From assembly GCA_051453625.1 (NCBI GenBank), contig JBOZIK010000001.1, positions 153,093,399 to 153,157,398 on the forward strand: 64,000 bases of DNA. The letters run 5' to 3'. Made by a program: the position numbers and the translations under genes. This DNA comes from Welwitschia mirabilis. Taxonomy: Eukaryota; Gnetophyta; Gnetopsida; Welwitschiales. Below the pieces are notes generated by a model. The model saw nothing but the letters and a program-made list of their open reading frames with translations, did no database searches and was not told where the DNA came from. The first letter of the stretch is position 1; every line of letters begins with the position of its first letter. Below are positions 35,598 to 48,600 of this stretch, in pieces.

Positions 35598-36979
35598 TGA
35601 TAACATTAAAAGATTCACATTTACATTAATAAATATAGGCCTTATAAGCATGCTTAATTAATCATTATAATACTTTTATGTATTTATTATGCTTAAGTCC
35701 ATATAAATTTAGTTTTACTAATAATATACCTTAACACTATTATTTTTTAGGATCTTTACACCATCTAGACTATTGTGGTGGAAGATGGATGGACATCAAT
35801 CATTATTATTAGTGCCATTGATTCTAAGAGTAGTGGCATTGGTTACTGTGTGTAAAATGATTTCATACTTACATTTCTAAATCTTTCTGCTACAAGAAAT
35901 ACATTTGGTGCATTTTTGAACTCATTAAATAAATAAAGAATATTTTCTAAGAAAAACCCCTTAATGTGGCTCCATAACTAAAGGATAATTCCATTTCTAT
36001 TTGGAACACTCTAAAGAATGACCCCATTAGGATTTGAAATACTATAAAGAAGAACCCCTTAATTTTGTTCCATGACTAAAAGATAATCTCACACACTTTG
36101 AGAATTTTTATAGAATGATCCCATTAAGCCTTTGAAATCCTAATTATAAATCCTAATTTTGGCTTATAAATACTTGATAAAACTTCATATTAGATCATTG
36201 TAAAAAAATATTTAAGATTTAATCATGAGTTTTTTCTAAGCCTTACATATGGATGATCTAGTTACCAAGCTAGCATGATCTTCTTGGTTTAGTATGCGTA
36301 CATTTTTAGATTGTGTAATTTACCTTTTAGATAATAAAGTATTACATGCTCTTTATGCATTACTTTGATATTAATTTGTGATTGTTTCATACTTATTATG
36401 CTTAGAATTGGTTAAGGCATATGTTTACTTTAAGATCTATTTAGTGATTCTCCTTTTTCATTTTAGCTTATATAAGCTAAATGTTTATTTGGTGGGTCTT
36501 GAAAGACCCTTACTTTTTATGCTTATTTTATTATTACTATGAAGGCTAGGTGGCTTGGATATATCACCCACATATCTATGATGGATGAGATTATGCCACT
36601 ATACTTAAGCTTAGACTACATAAGCACTTGTGTCCATAATGAATTATATCATTATGCTTGAGTAGGAAGTAAAGCTACATGATTTCACTTTGGTACTTAT
36701 GATAATCCTTGAAGTTATTAACCTAGTTTGAATGCTATATTTCATTCCTAGATATCTCATATATATTTATTCTTTATTACTTATTTTCATTATGCTTGCT
36801 TTACTGATAAATTTTGACATCTGTCTCTAAGAAAGAATGATAGTAGGACTATACTAAAAATGGAAGTCCTAGTATTACTAGTAAAAGTTGGGTTTTTCTA
36901 TACAAGATTTATATTTCTAGGATGATCTTACTATTTACCATACATTAATGATAAATACAAGAATAGCAAAATTTCATCA
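35598..36979 (+). mobile_element. LTR of the TGATAACAT family, copy 2
   Basis: Diverged copy of 20590-21849 in the same orientation, starting TGATAACAT and ending ATTTCATCA, with a GGCTTATAAATA box near 36161. A purine-rich tract precedes it. The sequence after it lacks the clear primer site seen after copy 1. It therefore looks more like a 3' LTR or a solo LTR. Confidence 0.65.
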
Positions 36980-37045
36980 AGAACACTAATATCCTCATTT
37001 GAAAAAATGAGTGTTCTATTTTTTATTTTTTTATTTTGTTTTTTA

Positions 37046-37048
<3 letters not shown>

Positions 37049-37078
<30 letters not shown>
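37049..37078. repeat. (ATT)n microsatellite
   Basis: About nine TTA units within a T-rich run. Confidence 0.95.
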
Positions 37079-37570
37079 TTGGTTTCTGCTACTGACTTTG
37101 GCATGTGAAAGGGGATCCATTTTTGAAATGAAACATTTTAATTGATGAAGCAATAGTTATGAATCTGGCATTTTAACTAAGTTAAAAGTTAATAGTTTTA
37201 AAAATCATAAGCCACTGACCCTAGTTAAAAATGTTTAAGTAAAAAGGGTAAAGTTTCAAATTTATTAAGTTTATTTTAGTAGTTATAGTAAGCAAAATTT
37301 ACCAAGATAATCAAAAGAAAGTATCATCTTCTACATGTTACTAGCTGTAATGAAGGGCCCACCTACTATCATAGAACTATCAAGAGAAATAAGGCAAAAG
37401 ATAAATCATTGACCTAAGTATTCAAGTTGTAGACTTTAGCTAGAAGAACATAGTCAAATTCTTGGCTATGAAGGAATAGGAACCAATAAAGTTCATTATC
37501 CTAGAGTGGAGCATTTTTAGAGCTACTATTACAATCATAAATAATATATAGCTCATCAACTAGAAAAATT
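37079..37570. other. unassigned spacer
   Basis: No recognisable feature. It leads into the duplicated and inverted block that follows. Confidence 0.3.
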
Positions 37571-37572
37571 GT

Positions 37573-37955
37573 AACTACTATAGGCATGTTGAGACTATGA
37601 GCTTCTTGACTTGGATAAAAGTTAAAATGGAAAAAGGAGCTACCGACATGTTAGCCAAGAATTTAGCAATGAGAAAAAATAGAGAAAAATAAAATATGAA
37701 GCCTATAATCATGTTCTCCTTATGTCTTATGCTAAAATTTCTTACCATGCGAATTATAGCAATAATGTTAAATTGGTATATGACCTCCATCTTTCATGTA
37801 GACCTTTATATAAGTTTAACTACTATAGGAACATTGAGACTAGGGGATTCTTGACTTGGATAAAAGTTAAAATGGAAAAAGGAACTACCAACATGTTAGC
37901 CAAGCATTTAGTAATGAGAAAAGATAGAGAAAAAAAAATATAAAGCCTATAATCC
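37573..37955 (+). repeat. direct duplication, ~138-bp copies 245 bp apart
   Basis: 37573-37710 and 37818-37955 are close copies, both starting AACTACTATAGG and sharing TTCTTGACTTGGATAAAAGT. In one frame both encode a KMEKG-T-T/A-x-MLAKxL-MRK segment, which recalls the ADMLTK motif near the end of copia RNase H. That identification is weak. Confidence 0.75.
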
Positions 37956-38041
37956 TATACAAAATGAATATCATATACCAATTTAATATTATTGCTATAA
38001 TTCTCATGGTAAGAAATTTCAACAAAAGACATAAAGAGAAC
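37713..38041. repeat. inverted repeat, ~72-bp arms, 184-bp spacer
   Basis: 37713-37784 (GTTCTCCTTATGTCTTATGC to AAATTGGTATATGAC) returns in reverse complement at 37969-38041 with about eight mismatches. The second direct copy lies between the arms, so the order is direct copy 1, arm, direct copy 2, inverted arm. A transcript would fold into a long hairpin. Confidence 0.85.
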
Positions 38042-38047
38042 GTATGA

Positions 38048-41000
38048 CTTTCTTATAGCATCAACATCCAACTAAAATTTAAATAACATCATGCATATAT
38101 ATTAATCTTAATGATACTTCTAAATCGCTAGATAATTGTAGCACATAATGTCAAAGTAAAAAATGAGTAATGTCAAAGTGCTAAGTGAACGTTATTACAA
38201 ATCTTAATTATATTCTTATATGCTAAGAGGACACTCTAGACATAAAATTATCATAAACTATAATTTAAAAAATTATTTAAGATCATTAAAGATAATCAAG
38301 AATAATTTATTTCTTATTCATTCATAAACTAAAACATGAAGGACTAAACAACTACTAAAAGTAGAACTCTTCATTTGACTATAGAAATTCTAGTAAAAGA
38401 AATTTAAACTAATTCCATGACATTATAGTTGAACTTTTAGTACAAATGATTAAGTATAGTACTATAGGTACAGATATACATATGGAAAATAGTATATTTT
38501 TACATGAACTACTATTTAAAAATTATTAAATCTCTAACATACTATATCATAATAGAATCACTTAAAGTTAGAGTTCTAATATTGTAGTTAAATTTAGTAA
38601 TATGATAATACATCTTTAAGTATCAGTGTTTTTAGACTTGACTACATTTTTAAATAATAGAACTTAAACAAGAAATGAAAAGTTAATGTATAGTATCTAG
38701 AATGTAATTAATGCTTATAATTTTTACTAGCATTAGATCTTACACATATACAATATGATATTATAACTATATTTATCACAGTTTCTAGTATGGCTCAGGT
38801 AATGAAGAAAGGCAAGGAAGGTAATTAAGCTCCAAATTATAGTCCAAATAGGAGGGTAATCCATCTCATCTATTACCTTTAACATCATATTTTACTAATG
38901 CAAGAAATAAAAATTTAAACTACTATTATTCTTAAAAATGAATTTAATTATTAGCAAAAAAAAAAGACAACAATGAAAGTTTTAATAAGCTAAAGACGTT
39001 CCACTAGAAGTATGTGAATAATGCTCATTTATCTATAGGTTCACTCTTATTAACTATAGTATCCCTTCAGATGAAATACACCACTTGAAACCATATAGGA
39101 ATCCTATTATTACAACTAGATGAGTCATAGTGATGCTCTAATTACCTATATATTCTAACAATTTAGTCCCATAATCAATGAAATCCCTACAAGTGGCCTA
39201 ACTCTTGAAGCCACATAATTTGGTTATCTAGTTTTACTTTCATTTTATTTAAGAAACACAAGACCAAGTTCATATCCTAAGATATTACATGAATTAGAAG
39301 AGACTTACAAGATCACTATATTAATTAAGATTAACACATAATAAGAATTACAACTTTTACAAAAAAGCCAACATAATTTTTTTAAAGGTTATATTAGGTT
39401 ACAAAACTTAGATATTAAGAAATAAATAAAATGTATCATAGTACAATCAAGACCAAACAAGGCAATAAGAAAAAGCCATGAAACCATGCAATAGATGCAT
39501 GAAATCCCTAACACCATACCTACACTTTAATGTTAATCTTCTCAAGTGCTAAGAATGTGACTCCTTAAGCTTCCAAGCCTTCAAAATAGAAAATCTCAAA
39601 AAGGAAGTTCAAGGATAGAGATTTTTCAAAGAATCAAAGCTATGAAAAAGATTTCTATTTATAAGTATTAAAAATAAATCATGAATTTCAAAAGTCACAC
39701 AACCCACTACTATCTTTATAAAAATGGTTTTATTTCGATTCTCCTATCCTACTGCATACTTGATCATTGGAGATAAAAAATAATAATATGCTTGAAATAA
39801 ATAACAAATAATAAAATAAGACCACTAGCATCTATAATAAGAGATTCAATAACCATGATGATAAAAGTTACAATTCAAAGATTCTTTAACATTTACTAAA
39901 AATAAGCAAGAATAGAATTAAGCTAACCATTAAGCATCTTCCTTAATTACAATAATTAAAAATCCATAAACTCATTTGCATTTTTTCTAAAATAAGTAAT
40001 TAAAAGAATAAATTCAAGGCATTAATTATAGAAACAATTCAAGAGAGATCAACAAAATAATAATTGCAAGATAATTAATTATCCATATAAATAAAACACT
40101 TAGTAAGTAAAATAACATATTATCCCTACAAACGTTTTACATTTTCTTTTTACTTATTTCTTGAAAAACTTTGGTCTTAAATACTGATCATTAAAAATTT
40201 TAGATGTAACACATCTTCTTAAATATCCTTTAACTCTTGTTGACTAATGCAACAATACCATGTATCATAGGAAAAGTATCTTTATTTAAAATAGTTTTGA
40301 TAAGTTTCTCTTTCTTAAACCTTAAACTACATACTTTTTCAAGTGCACAAAACATGAAAGTCCTAATGGAAACATAAGTTGTAGTAGCTTTCAAAGGTAT
40401 TTCTTTTCCTTAACTCTTTATTACATTTGGGTGGATGCATCATTAAAGTAGGGAGTTACTTTTAAGGGGACTTGTTTTATTAACTTAGAAATTTTCAATT
40501 ATTTATAATATATTTAATACATAGTATTTTTTTATTTTAAAAATAACAACTTATGCATTTGAAGTTAACTTTTTTTTTTTTTTTAAATGAAGGTTCAAGC
40601 AGAGATCTTTAGGAATTCCAAGGTTAATCTCTCCTTTATGTCTAATTTTTCATAAAATGTAAAGTTGTTTTCTTGATATATTTGATTGATGTCTTAGAAT
40701 ATTCTTATTTGACATATTATAACAAAACAATTTTAGAATTAGAAAGCCTTACATGATTATTTCTCGATGAAAATATAATCCCCAAGAAGTATATGCATTT
40801 TATTAAAATCTTAGTTTTTCCTAAGAAAATTCAACTCTAAACTACTTTTATAAATAGAAAAATAATTTATATCAGAAAGGAAGATATTATAAATATTTCA
40901 AGATTAGATAGAAAGGAATATCAGTTGAAAGTTCAAAAAAATAAGATGAAATTAACTATTACCTTATTAATAAGAATTACAAATAAATACTAGAAGAATT

Positions 41001-42190
41001 AATTTTAATAAAAACTCAAAATCTAAACTATCCATCATTACTAGAGTTATTTTTAATAATTTAATTATAATTTTAAATAAGAAAATAGGGGTGAGTATTA
41101 TAGGCATATATATTTTCAATGTAATTAAAGACACTTTAGGGTAGAAAAATGTTAACATCAGAAAAGACATTTTTCAGAATTTCATCAAAAGCATTTACAA
41201 AATAAAAAAGGTATGAGTGCTAAATACTATCGATTTTGGATTCCCTTCTCTTATTTCTTTAATAATAAAAACCAAGGAAGTTAAAGTAAAATAAGATAAA
41301 ATTTACTAGAATTAATCATTTAATTATTATTTAACCTTAAAAAACTTAGTATGCTCTAAAGCCAAGGAGGTAACACTCCTACTTAAAAACTTCAATTTCC
41401 AGTTTAGAGTAAACAAGTTTTAACATTAGATAAATTCTTACTTAATCCCTTCTTATAAAACCTATATGTAAAAAGTAGAGAGATTCTTATTCAATTCATT
41501 CCTTACCTATAAAAATAATTTAAAAAATATTTTCATTTAATTAGTTACTACCTTCCATTCTTGGTAATTTTTTATGATGGTGTAGAGGACGACAAGTGGA
41601 ATAGGCTCTATTTAGCTTTTAATATATTTGAAAATGAATTAATTTAAGTTTGCAAATAAAAAGAACATTTTTGATTAATTCAAAATATGAATCATCATTT
41701 AAAATTGTAAAATAAATATTTAATGATACAATTAGTAGATAAGAAAAAAATATATGATTAAATAAAGAAAAACTTTAAAGAACAAATAAAAACTATAGGA
41801 GAATCACATAAATTTTAGATAATTAAATAATATAATGTTAAAATAAAGAATTCAGATGCTTAAATTACTAAATTCAAAACTATTATTAAATAACTTAGAA
41901 TATAGCACCATAATATGTAAAAAATAAAGAGATCTTACTTGTTAGTATGATGAATAAACTATTTCTATCAAAGAAATATGATATAGAATATATCAATAAG
42001 TTGTAATACTTCATTATGTTTATACGTATCATAAAATATTAATTATTCTATGAAAATCTATGTATACTTAAGAGAAATGTATCCCAAATATATGAAGCTT
42101 TAATAAAAGGTTGATAAGTATACACAAATTTATATTGATTCATTAAATAATACTAACACATATTACAAATGAATGAGTTAGATGAAAGAT
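38048..42190. other. AT-rich, nothing recognised
   Basis: Four kilobases without a recognisable coding remnant or bounded repeat. Short A and T runs are frequent. This is probably old transposon debris. Confidence 0.35.
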
Positions 42191-42191
42191 A

Positions 42192-42217
42192 ACTACTACT
42201 ACTACTACTACTACTAC

Positions 42218-42281
<64 letters not shown>
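42192..42281 (+). repeat. compound microsatellite (ACT)9(AAT)21
   Basis: Nine ACT units run directly into about 21 perfect AAT units. Confidence 0.95.
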
Positions 42282-42334
42282 TTGACAATAGAAGGAATGC
42301 GTTAGGCATAGCACCATACAACGAAATCAAAAAT

Positions 42335-43437
42335 TTATTTAATGCTGCTAAAAAATATCATAACATAGATCATATGGACAATATAAGTAAAGAGCTTACT
42401 TGGAAAGACTAGTAAGTTCTTGATAGTTAAATATTGATGAAGATTTAAGTTCAAGAATCCTTAGCTCTAAGCTTCCAAGCTCTAACCTCTACAAGAAAGA
42501 GATGAGAAGAAAGAAAGAGAAAGGAAAGAAATGCACTTGGCTAGAAAAAATGGAAAGTATCTTCTTTTTTGTAAAAGAGGAAAAGGTCTTTATATAGAAA
42601 TAAACAAAAGGCACATAGCTTAATATCATAAGATTACATAATTTATCGTTGATAAGTGGAATGCATAATAAGTGATATTGACATACATAAAGAGGAATCA
42701 TATTTATGACTCAGGCACCTAGATAGGGTGAGTAATTTTCTTACTTTAATTAGGAAGGTTGATTACATGTATCATTTTCTTATATTAGTTCCTTCTTAAT
42801 CCCTTATAGGCTTATAAGTAATCTTAATTCATCTAAGACATACATCAAGAAAATATATGCATAAATCTCAGATTGTCATATGACATAATATGACAAACTC
42901 TTCAAGTCTAATGAATAAAATAATAAATATCTATGAATTAAGTATCCTTACACATCTTAAGAAGATAAAAGTCATGGTAGAGTAAACCTACTCATTTATC
43001 AATTTTGGTTCTAGGTAAGAATGCATGTACTTGATCACATGCTTATTTATTTCATAATGTATAAAATCTATCAATCATATAATATAAGAAAGAAAATGTC
43101 TCTTCATAATATAATACACCTATCACATTTACCAAAACTTTAAATGAGTAAATAAGATATAAAATATATTGTTATGTTCTCTTGAAATTTTTAATTTATC
43201 AGTTTTATCATGTGATTTTAAATACTCACATAATAGGATTATCTAATTTTAAATATTTGGATACCCTTTTTTATAAAAACCATCTAACATAATTATTATT
43301 ATTTTCATAGTAAATTATAAAAATTAAAAACTAAGTTTAATTAAAATATCATCTTATTTTGACAAGGTCTTTAAGGAAGATTAATTTATTATCTAATTAA
43401 AAGCTTAATATAGGTTTACAAAATATGGAATATGATA
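42335..43437 (-). mobile_element. LTR of the TGTCATATCC family, uninterrupted copy
   Basis: Uninterrupted relative of 7380-8076 plus 13719-14145. On the minus strand it starts TATCATATTCCATATTTTG (TG decayed to TA), and a CTATATAAAGACC TATA-like box lies near 42590. It abuts broken gypsy RT at 43438. The U5 end near 42335 is approximate. Around 43017-43032 it shows the unoccupied LINE target site. Confidence 0.65.
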
Positions 43438-43880
43438 AAAGTATTTTTGACTTGATCCTTGTTGGCTATAAAAACTTTGTTGTATCTGCTTTATTCATTA
43501 AAAAAAAGAATAATAGATATGACCCTTGATTTTATTAAGAAATATAACTAGAAAAGGTAAGGGGTAATGGTACTTTTGGGTGACTTCATTAAGTTTTCAA
43601 AAATCAATGCATACTTATCATTTCCCTTCTTTTTAGGTTCTCTTGTAAGAGGATTAACCCATTTACTATCAAATATAGCATAGATGGCCTTGGCGTCCAT
43701 ACATTTAATGATTCAATCTTTGACTACTTGCTTAAGGGCTAAATTAAGTCTTTGTTGAGGTTGCCTAATGGGTTTTAAGTGGTCTTATAAGTATATCTTG
43801 TATTGGAAAATATGAAAAGGTATGATACTTAAATCTTTATGGGTCCAAGAAAAATCTTTTATTTTTGAAGTTAAAAGTTG
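43438..43880 (-). pseudogene. gypsy RT, 5' part, cut at its 3' end
   Basis: Read toward lower coordinates the translation gives FSWTHKDLSIIPFH (about 43845), then KCMDAKAIYAIFDSKWVNPL (about 43720), REPKKKG, HYPLPF-like sequence and finally RYNKVFIANKDQVKNT at 43488-43441. These match plant gypsy RT (FAW-DMPG, AGIIYPISDSKWVSP, PKKGG, YSGYNQI-IAPEDQEKTTF). The frame is cut directly after the KTT position by the LTR at 43437. The missing remainder begins at 55.11 kb on the same strand. Confidence 0.8.
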
Positions 43881-44339
43881 AATCAAGGCTTTATCTTGGA
43901 AAGAATAAAAATAGCCATTTATGATTAGAGGTTTTTTTGAATTGTCATCTATATTTAAGACCATTCGGTAATTCATTTAGCTTAAGGTCATAATCATTCT
44001 TTATAGTTATGGAACATCCATCTCAATGTAAAAAATTTTCAATGGATCTAATATTTTGGATATCATAATCAAAAAGAGGCTCAAATTCTTCATGGATTTT
44101 TTCAAAGGAGGAGTATATAAGAGATGTTTATTAAGATTAACTATACTAGAGGAATTTAGATTTTTTTAAATTGGTGAAATATTCTTCCTCATCATCAAAC
44201 AAAGTGGAGTCATTTAATTAAAATATCCTTTCTTCTATAGGGTGGTGTTGAACTAACATGGAGGGTTTTACTAATTTATCTAGACCTAATTCATATTTCA
44301 TATCTTTTTCAACTATATAAAATAATCTAATGCTAAGAT

Positions 44340-44720
44340 TTTTATTGTAAACATGATATTCCATCATTCTTGTGGAAGTATCAATAACACAATGGGTAGT
44401 TTCATAGAAATCTCTTCCTAAAAGTAAAGGATATCATCTATTATATTCCACTTCATGTATGACAAGATCTATAGGATAAAATGCTTCTTAAATTTAAAAA
44501 ACCAAGTCTTTAATTATTTCAGTAGCTCTCTTAATTTTTGCATCTATAATTTCAATGCTATTTTTGTTTAATTCTTCTTCCTAGTTTAAACTTCTTATAA
44601 ATGTCTAGCAGCATGATGTTTACACTTGCATCTATATTAATTAATGCTTTCTTAATCTTTTTATTTCCTTCTAAAACAACACATATAATGGTTGTTCCTA
44701 CATCTTTAAACATAGGAAAT
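44340..44720 (-). pseudogene. gypsy aspartic protease (decayed)
   Basis: The active-site region reads KKALINIDASVNIMLLDIY at about 44660-44600, from the usual KALIDLGASVNxMPxxIY. The catalytic Asp is now Asn and the Gly is Asp, so it is dead. The C-terminal landmark LLLGRDFYETTHCVIDTS lies at about 44430-44370. It would mature the gag-pol polyprotein. Confidence 0.75.
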
Positions 44721-46900
44721 TTTTTTATAACAAAGTTGTAAATAGATTGAGGAATGAAAAATGTACTTGTTATTGTTTTTTTTTTTTTGATTAATTCCTT
44801 TTATGTCTTTAAGTATTCATCATAAGTTTAATTAGTGTTCAAACTATCCATCCATGGAGTAGTAGCCTTTTTCTTCATTTGTTATGGGATTGATTTCTAA
44901 ATGGATATGAGGGAAAGTTTTGGTTGACCAATCACTTCAATGTCTTCTACATGAGTTACTTCCTTATCTTTGTTATTAGAATTATAGTTTTCTTCAAAAG
45001 GATCTATTTCATTTTCAATTCTCGTGAGTACCTTCTAATATTCCTTCACATCATTAGGGTTTGGAATAGTTTGGATTTTAAGTGATCCTTATAATATTTG
45101 ATTTCCTAACATGGATTTTTGAAGGATGCTAATTAAATTCTCTAATTTTTATTTTGACTTTTCCAAATTTTTTTTGATATTTTCTTATGTTCTTTTCAAT
45201 TCTTCCATAGAATCTTTTAGAGAATCACTCCAGTGATAGTTGAAAAGATAATCTAAAAGTTATTACTTTTAAATATATTTTTAAATAAATATTTAAATGA
45301 TGTTAAAGGTCCATTAATTCTTTGAGGATATCATTAATTATTTTTAAAGTTGTTTGGCCTTTAGTTAAATGCACAAACTTCATTGTAAATGACTTCTCTA
45401 CAATTAGATAAGGTAGGATATTCCTTAGTAGTATGAAAGATTTCTTCACATATTTTACATTGGTTTAAAGAAGTTAAAGGTTGAGTATTAGACTTATCAT
45501 TTTAGCACTAGCCAATGCCCTTGTGTAACTCTCCAAAATACTAGTAATATATTTAATAATGATTTTAGAGTTTGATTGTTCTTTCTCATGTTGCATCTTC
45601 TTCAAATCTTTAAGCATTTGACCTATGGTTTTGTTTTATTTAAGTGAAGGTTTAGGCCAAGTTTGAATTATTTCAACTAGATATTCTAATAAACTTCAAG
45701 AATCATCTAATGTTAAGTGCATTAAATTCCCATAAAATGAAAATTTTACAAGTTGTTTGGTTTAGCTATTTAATCAACTATAAAAATGATCTTTTAGTTT
45801 AGCTTTTGAGAATTCATTTACTGGGTTGAAAGATGTAGAAATTAGGAATCTCTTATAGATATAAGAATAATATTCATGAAGGTATTTTTAAAAGTTAGTT
45901 ACTTCTTTTCATCTCTTCTTCATATTTGTTTCATTCATGAATCGTTTGACAATGGCTTCTTAGACGTGGTTCCAATTCTTAAGGATTTTATGTGGAATGA
46001 TTTTAGTGAATTTTTTGCTTTGCCTTTAGGGGTAACATGGAAAATTAAAATGTAATTATGATTTAAAATTTTATTCTTTTTATTTTTAGAAGTGAGAATG
46101 AGTTGTTTAATATTATCCATGTGTTAAAAATGGTTCTTATAATGTTCTTCTAAAAAGGTAGGATACGCGTTTAGGTTTTTCAACTCTATATCATTACTAG
46201 CAAGTAAGTTAAAGGGATTTTAAAGTTCTCGTTTTTATTTACCAATAGATTTTTAAGAGTAATAATAGAACTAGAATCTCCTAACATGCTTGATAATTAA
46301 CTTGAAGGTTGCTTAGAATAAGATTCCAAAAGAGTGTGAGATACAACAAATGGTTTAGAAGTTGAAATGTTTAGAATTGAAGATTTTTGCATAAGAGTTA
46401 TAAGTAAAGATAGTGAAGTAGATAAGGGAGAATTAGAAACTACTTTATTTTTTAGAATTAATAAATTTTCTAGGGGCATGCAAACAAAAAATGATAAATG
46501 CAAAAAAATCATCTTATTTTATTCTAGAAATATATTTTTATTTCTTACCTTGAGTTCTTGTATTAAAATATACTATAGCTTATTTGATTATTTCTTCAAG
46601 AAATTTCTTCTTTCTTGTGTGTTTGTATTTTTTATTATATACCATTTTCCCATATAGTCAAGATGTCTTATACAAACTTATTTACATCCAAGTGATAACA
46701 ATCTCTAGGATTACTCAAAGATGTAGGAGTAGATTTAATCAAGTGGATGTGGTAATTACTAAAATCACATGAAGTATGAAGTGTAGGACAAGTTTTCAAT
46801 AAATAATTTGATAATCCCCAAGACCACATGAAGTCTAAGGAATAGAACTACTCAAGAAATGACAATCTCTTCTTTAAAAGAAAGAGTAGGCCTATGAATA
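44721..46900 (-). pseudogene. gypsy gag (decayed)
   Basis: Lies between the primer site and the protease on the minus strand. Several readable pieces survive, including an open stretch at 45935-46120 (KSFHIKSLRIGTTSKKPLS), another at 46297-46512, and a Cys-rich QCKICEEIFHTTKEYPTL segment near 45450 that resembles the gag Cys-His motif. Gag proteins vary, so the call rests on position as much as on sequence. Confidence 0.6.
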
Positions 46901-47095
46901 ATAATTTCAAAAAATACAAAAATGCTAATAAATGAAAATGGTTTTTGAAATTTAAAGTGCTAATCTGAAATTTAAAATGCTAGTTTAAAATTACAATGAA
47001 ATGAAATTAAAGTATACCTAAGTTGTATAATCAAGAAAGCACTTATAGACCTTAAAAGATAATCAAGTAGGAGAAAATAGGTTAAAAATAGGATA
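46901..47095 (-). other. 5' leader of the gypsy element
   Basis: AT-rich non-coding sequence between the primer site and gag, as expected in an LTR retrotransposon. Confidence 0.4.
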
Positions 47096-47108
47096 TGCTA
47101 TAATACCA
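47096..47108 (-). promoter_or_regulatory. gypsy primer binding site
   Basis: On the minus strand TGGTATTATAGCA matches TGGTATCAGAGC at 10 of 12 positions and directly follows the LTR in the element's reading direction. Confidence 0.55.
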
Positions 47109-47109
47109 C

Positions 47110-48586
47110 TCAAATAAATAAATTGAATTAAATTCAAGAGTAATGATAACTTTCTAATTTTCTTAAAGTCTTCCCTATGAATGGTACTAAAATATTGGGG
47201 CATGTATTTGTGCTTTAAAATTTGAGTTGCATTAATGTATCATTGCTTCAAAACCTAAAAATTAAATATATATTTCTATGAATAAAACACAATTGTGTAG
47301 TGGAATTAATCCAAAATGTCATACTTTAAAGAATACTTGTAAAATAAGAATTAGAAACTTAATTTAAAAGATATGAGAAAATGATTTTTTTAATTTGTAA
47401 TTTCTTTGAATGAAAAATTCAATTGAGAACAATGAGAATGTAATTAATGCAATGGATGAAAATGAAATGAAATAAAATGTAATGCAATTGTATTAATAAT
47501 CTAATATCAGTTAGATTGATGCTCATAATCCATATCAGTTACAAATAATGTTACTAAATTATAACTAGCATGAACTATAAGGAATAAAAGAGAATTTTTA
47601 TGAAAGAAACATAATTCAATCAACCTTTATTAATCAATCAAATTAGCATAAGTCTACTTACAAGCCAAAACTTATTAATGTAAGAATCAAAACCCAATAC
47701 TAAGGACACCTTTTTCATAAGTTAAGATGGATCCCTTTATCTATTTAATCTCCAATTTATCAAAAGATTAAGATATACAAAGATGAAAAATTGTAATGTA
47801 GGATGGTGTATTTATAGTTTAAGATATGTAGTTAGTCAGAAGAAAGGTTTTGATATGAAAAGGCATGATCAAAACCAAGTTTTATTATAAAGGGATTAAT
47901 CTTTTTAATAAATAAACGATTTTTGTCTACCTCTATCATCTAAATTATTAGTGGATAATTATGCCAACTACTCCTTTACTAAACACCTATCCAACTTACT
48001 ATTATCATCTAAGATATCATCCAGATAATAGATAAGATAATAGTTTTAACTCACTATTGATGCCAAACATGTAGCTATGTAAGGATGTTTTGGCTGACAC
48101 ATTATTCATGGTGTCTTCTGGATAATAACATAGATGATAGTCTGAAACATGACCCTTTTTATTAGAAAATCTTTGATAGTTATCTAGTAGTATCATCTAG
48201 ATGATGGAGTGGATGAAACTATGTTTTTTATTTTCTTACTTCTAATCCTTAGCCTTGAGTTAGATTTTGAACTCTAATAATTTTTTCATGGTTTAACACA
48301 TTTCTTAGATCTTTTAATAGTGGTACGAACTCTATCATGGTTTTTATAATGTGGAGTACTCTTAAGTTAATGTTTTGATTCTCCTTCTAATCATCTTCTC
48401 ATAGGATAGCATAGATGAATCTTTGATTACAATAAGAAAGAAGTCAAATAGTAAGAATAATCCATCTAATTTCTATTGATCTTGAAGCTTTAACAAAGTT
48501 TTTATATTCTTATAGGGACCTATCTAATTTGACCCAAAAACATCCTCAAATATTATGTTAAATATAGCCAATTTTGCCTCATAATG
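47110..48586 (-). mobile_element. gypsy LTR between the two element halves
   Basis: About 1.48 kb. The minus-strand start is CATTATGAGGCAAAATTGGC (terminal TG decayed to CA), directly after a polypurine tract; the end abuts the primer site. It carries many ATCATCT and AGATGAT modules at 47930-48205, including the perfect palindrome ATCATCTAGATGAT at 48192-48205, and an ATTAATAAAGGTTG poly(A)-type region near 47620. It serves as 3' LTR for the integrase side and as 5' LTR for the gag side. Confidence 0.65.
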
Positions 48587-48600
48587 TTTCCCACCACTTA
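48587..48600 (-). promoter_or_regulatory. polypurine tract 1
   Basis: TAAGTGGTGGGAAA on the minus strand directly precedes the LTR start. It resembles the tracts at 48944 and 55625. Confidence 0.6.

Noticed and set aside
36985-37000. Primer binding site after the second TGATAACAT LTR
   Set aside because: ACACTAATATCC only loosely recalls the decayed site after copy 1 and needs an insertion to align; not strong enough to call.
42192-42281. Regular short repeats that might suggest a CRISPR-like array
   Set aside because: Perfect trinucleotide units without spacers; a compound microsatellite in a plant genome.
43438-47108. Endogenous caulimovirus-like (pararetrovirus) sequence, considered because of the protease-RT order
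   Set aside because: No movement or coat protein features; the matching integrase and RNase H at 52.9-54.6 kb, the LTR, primer site and polypurine tract point to a Ty3/gypsy retrotransposon.
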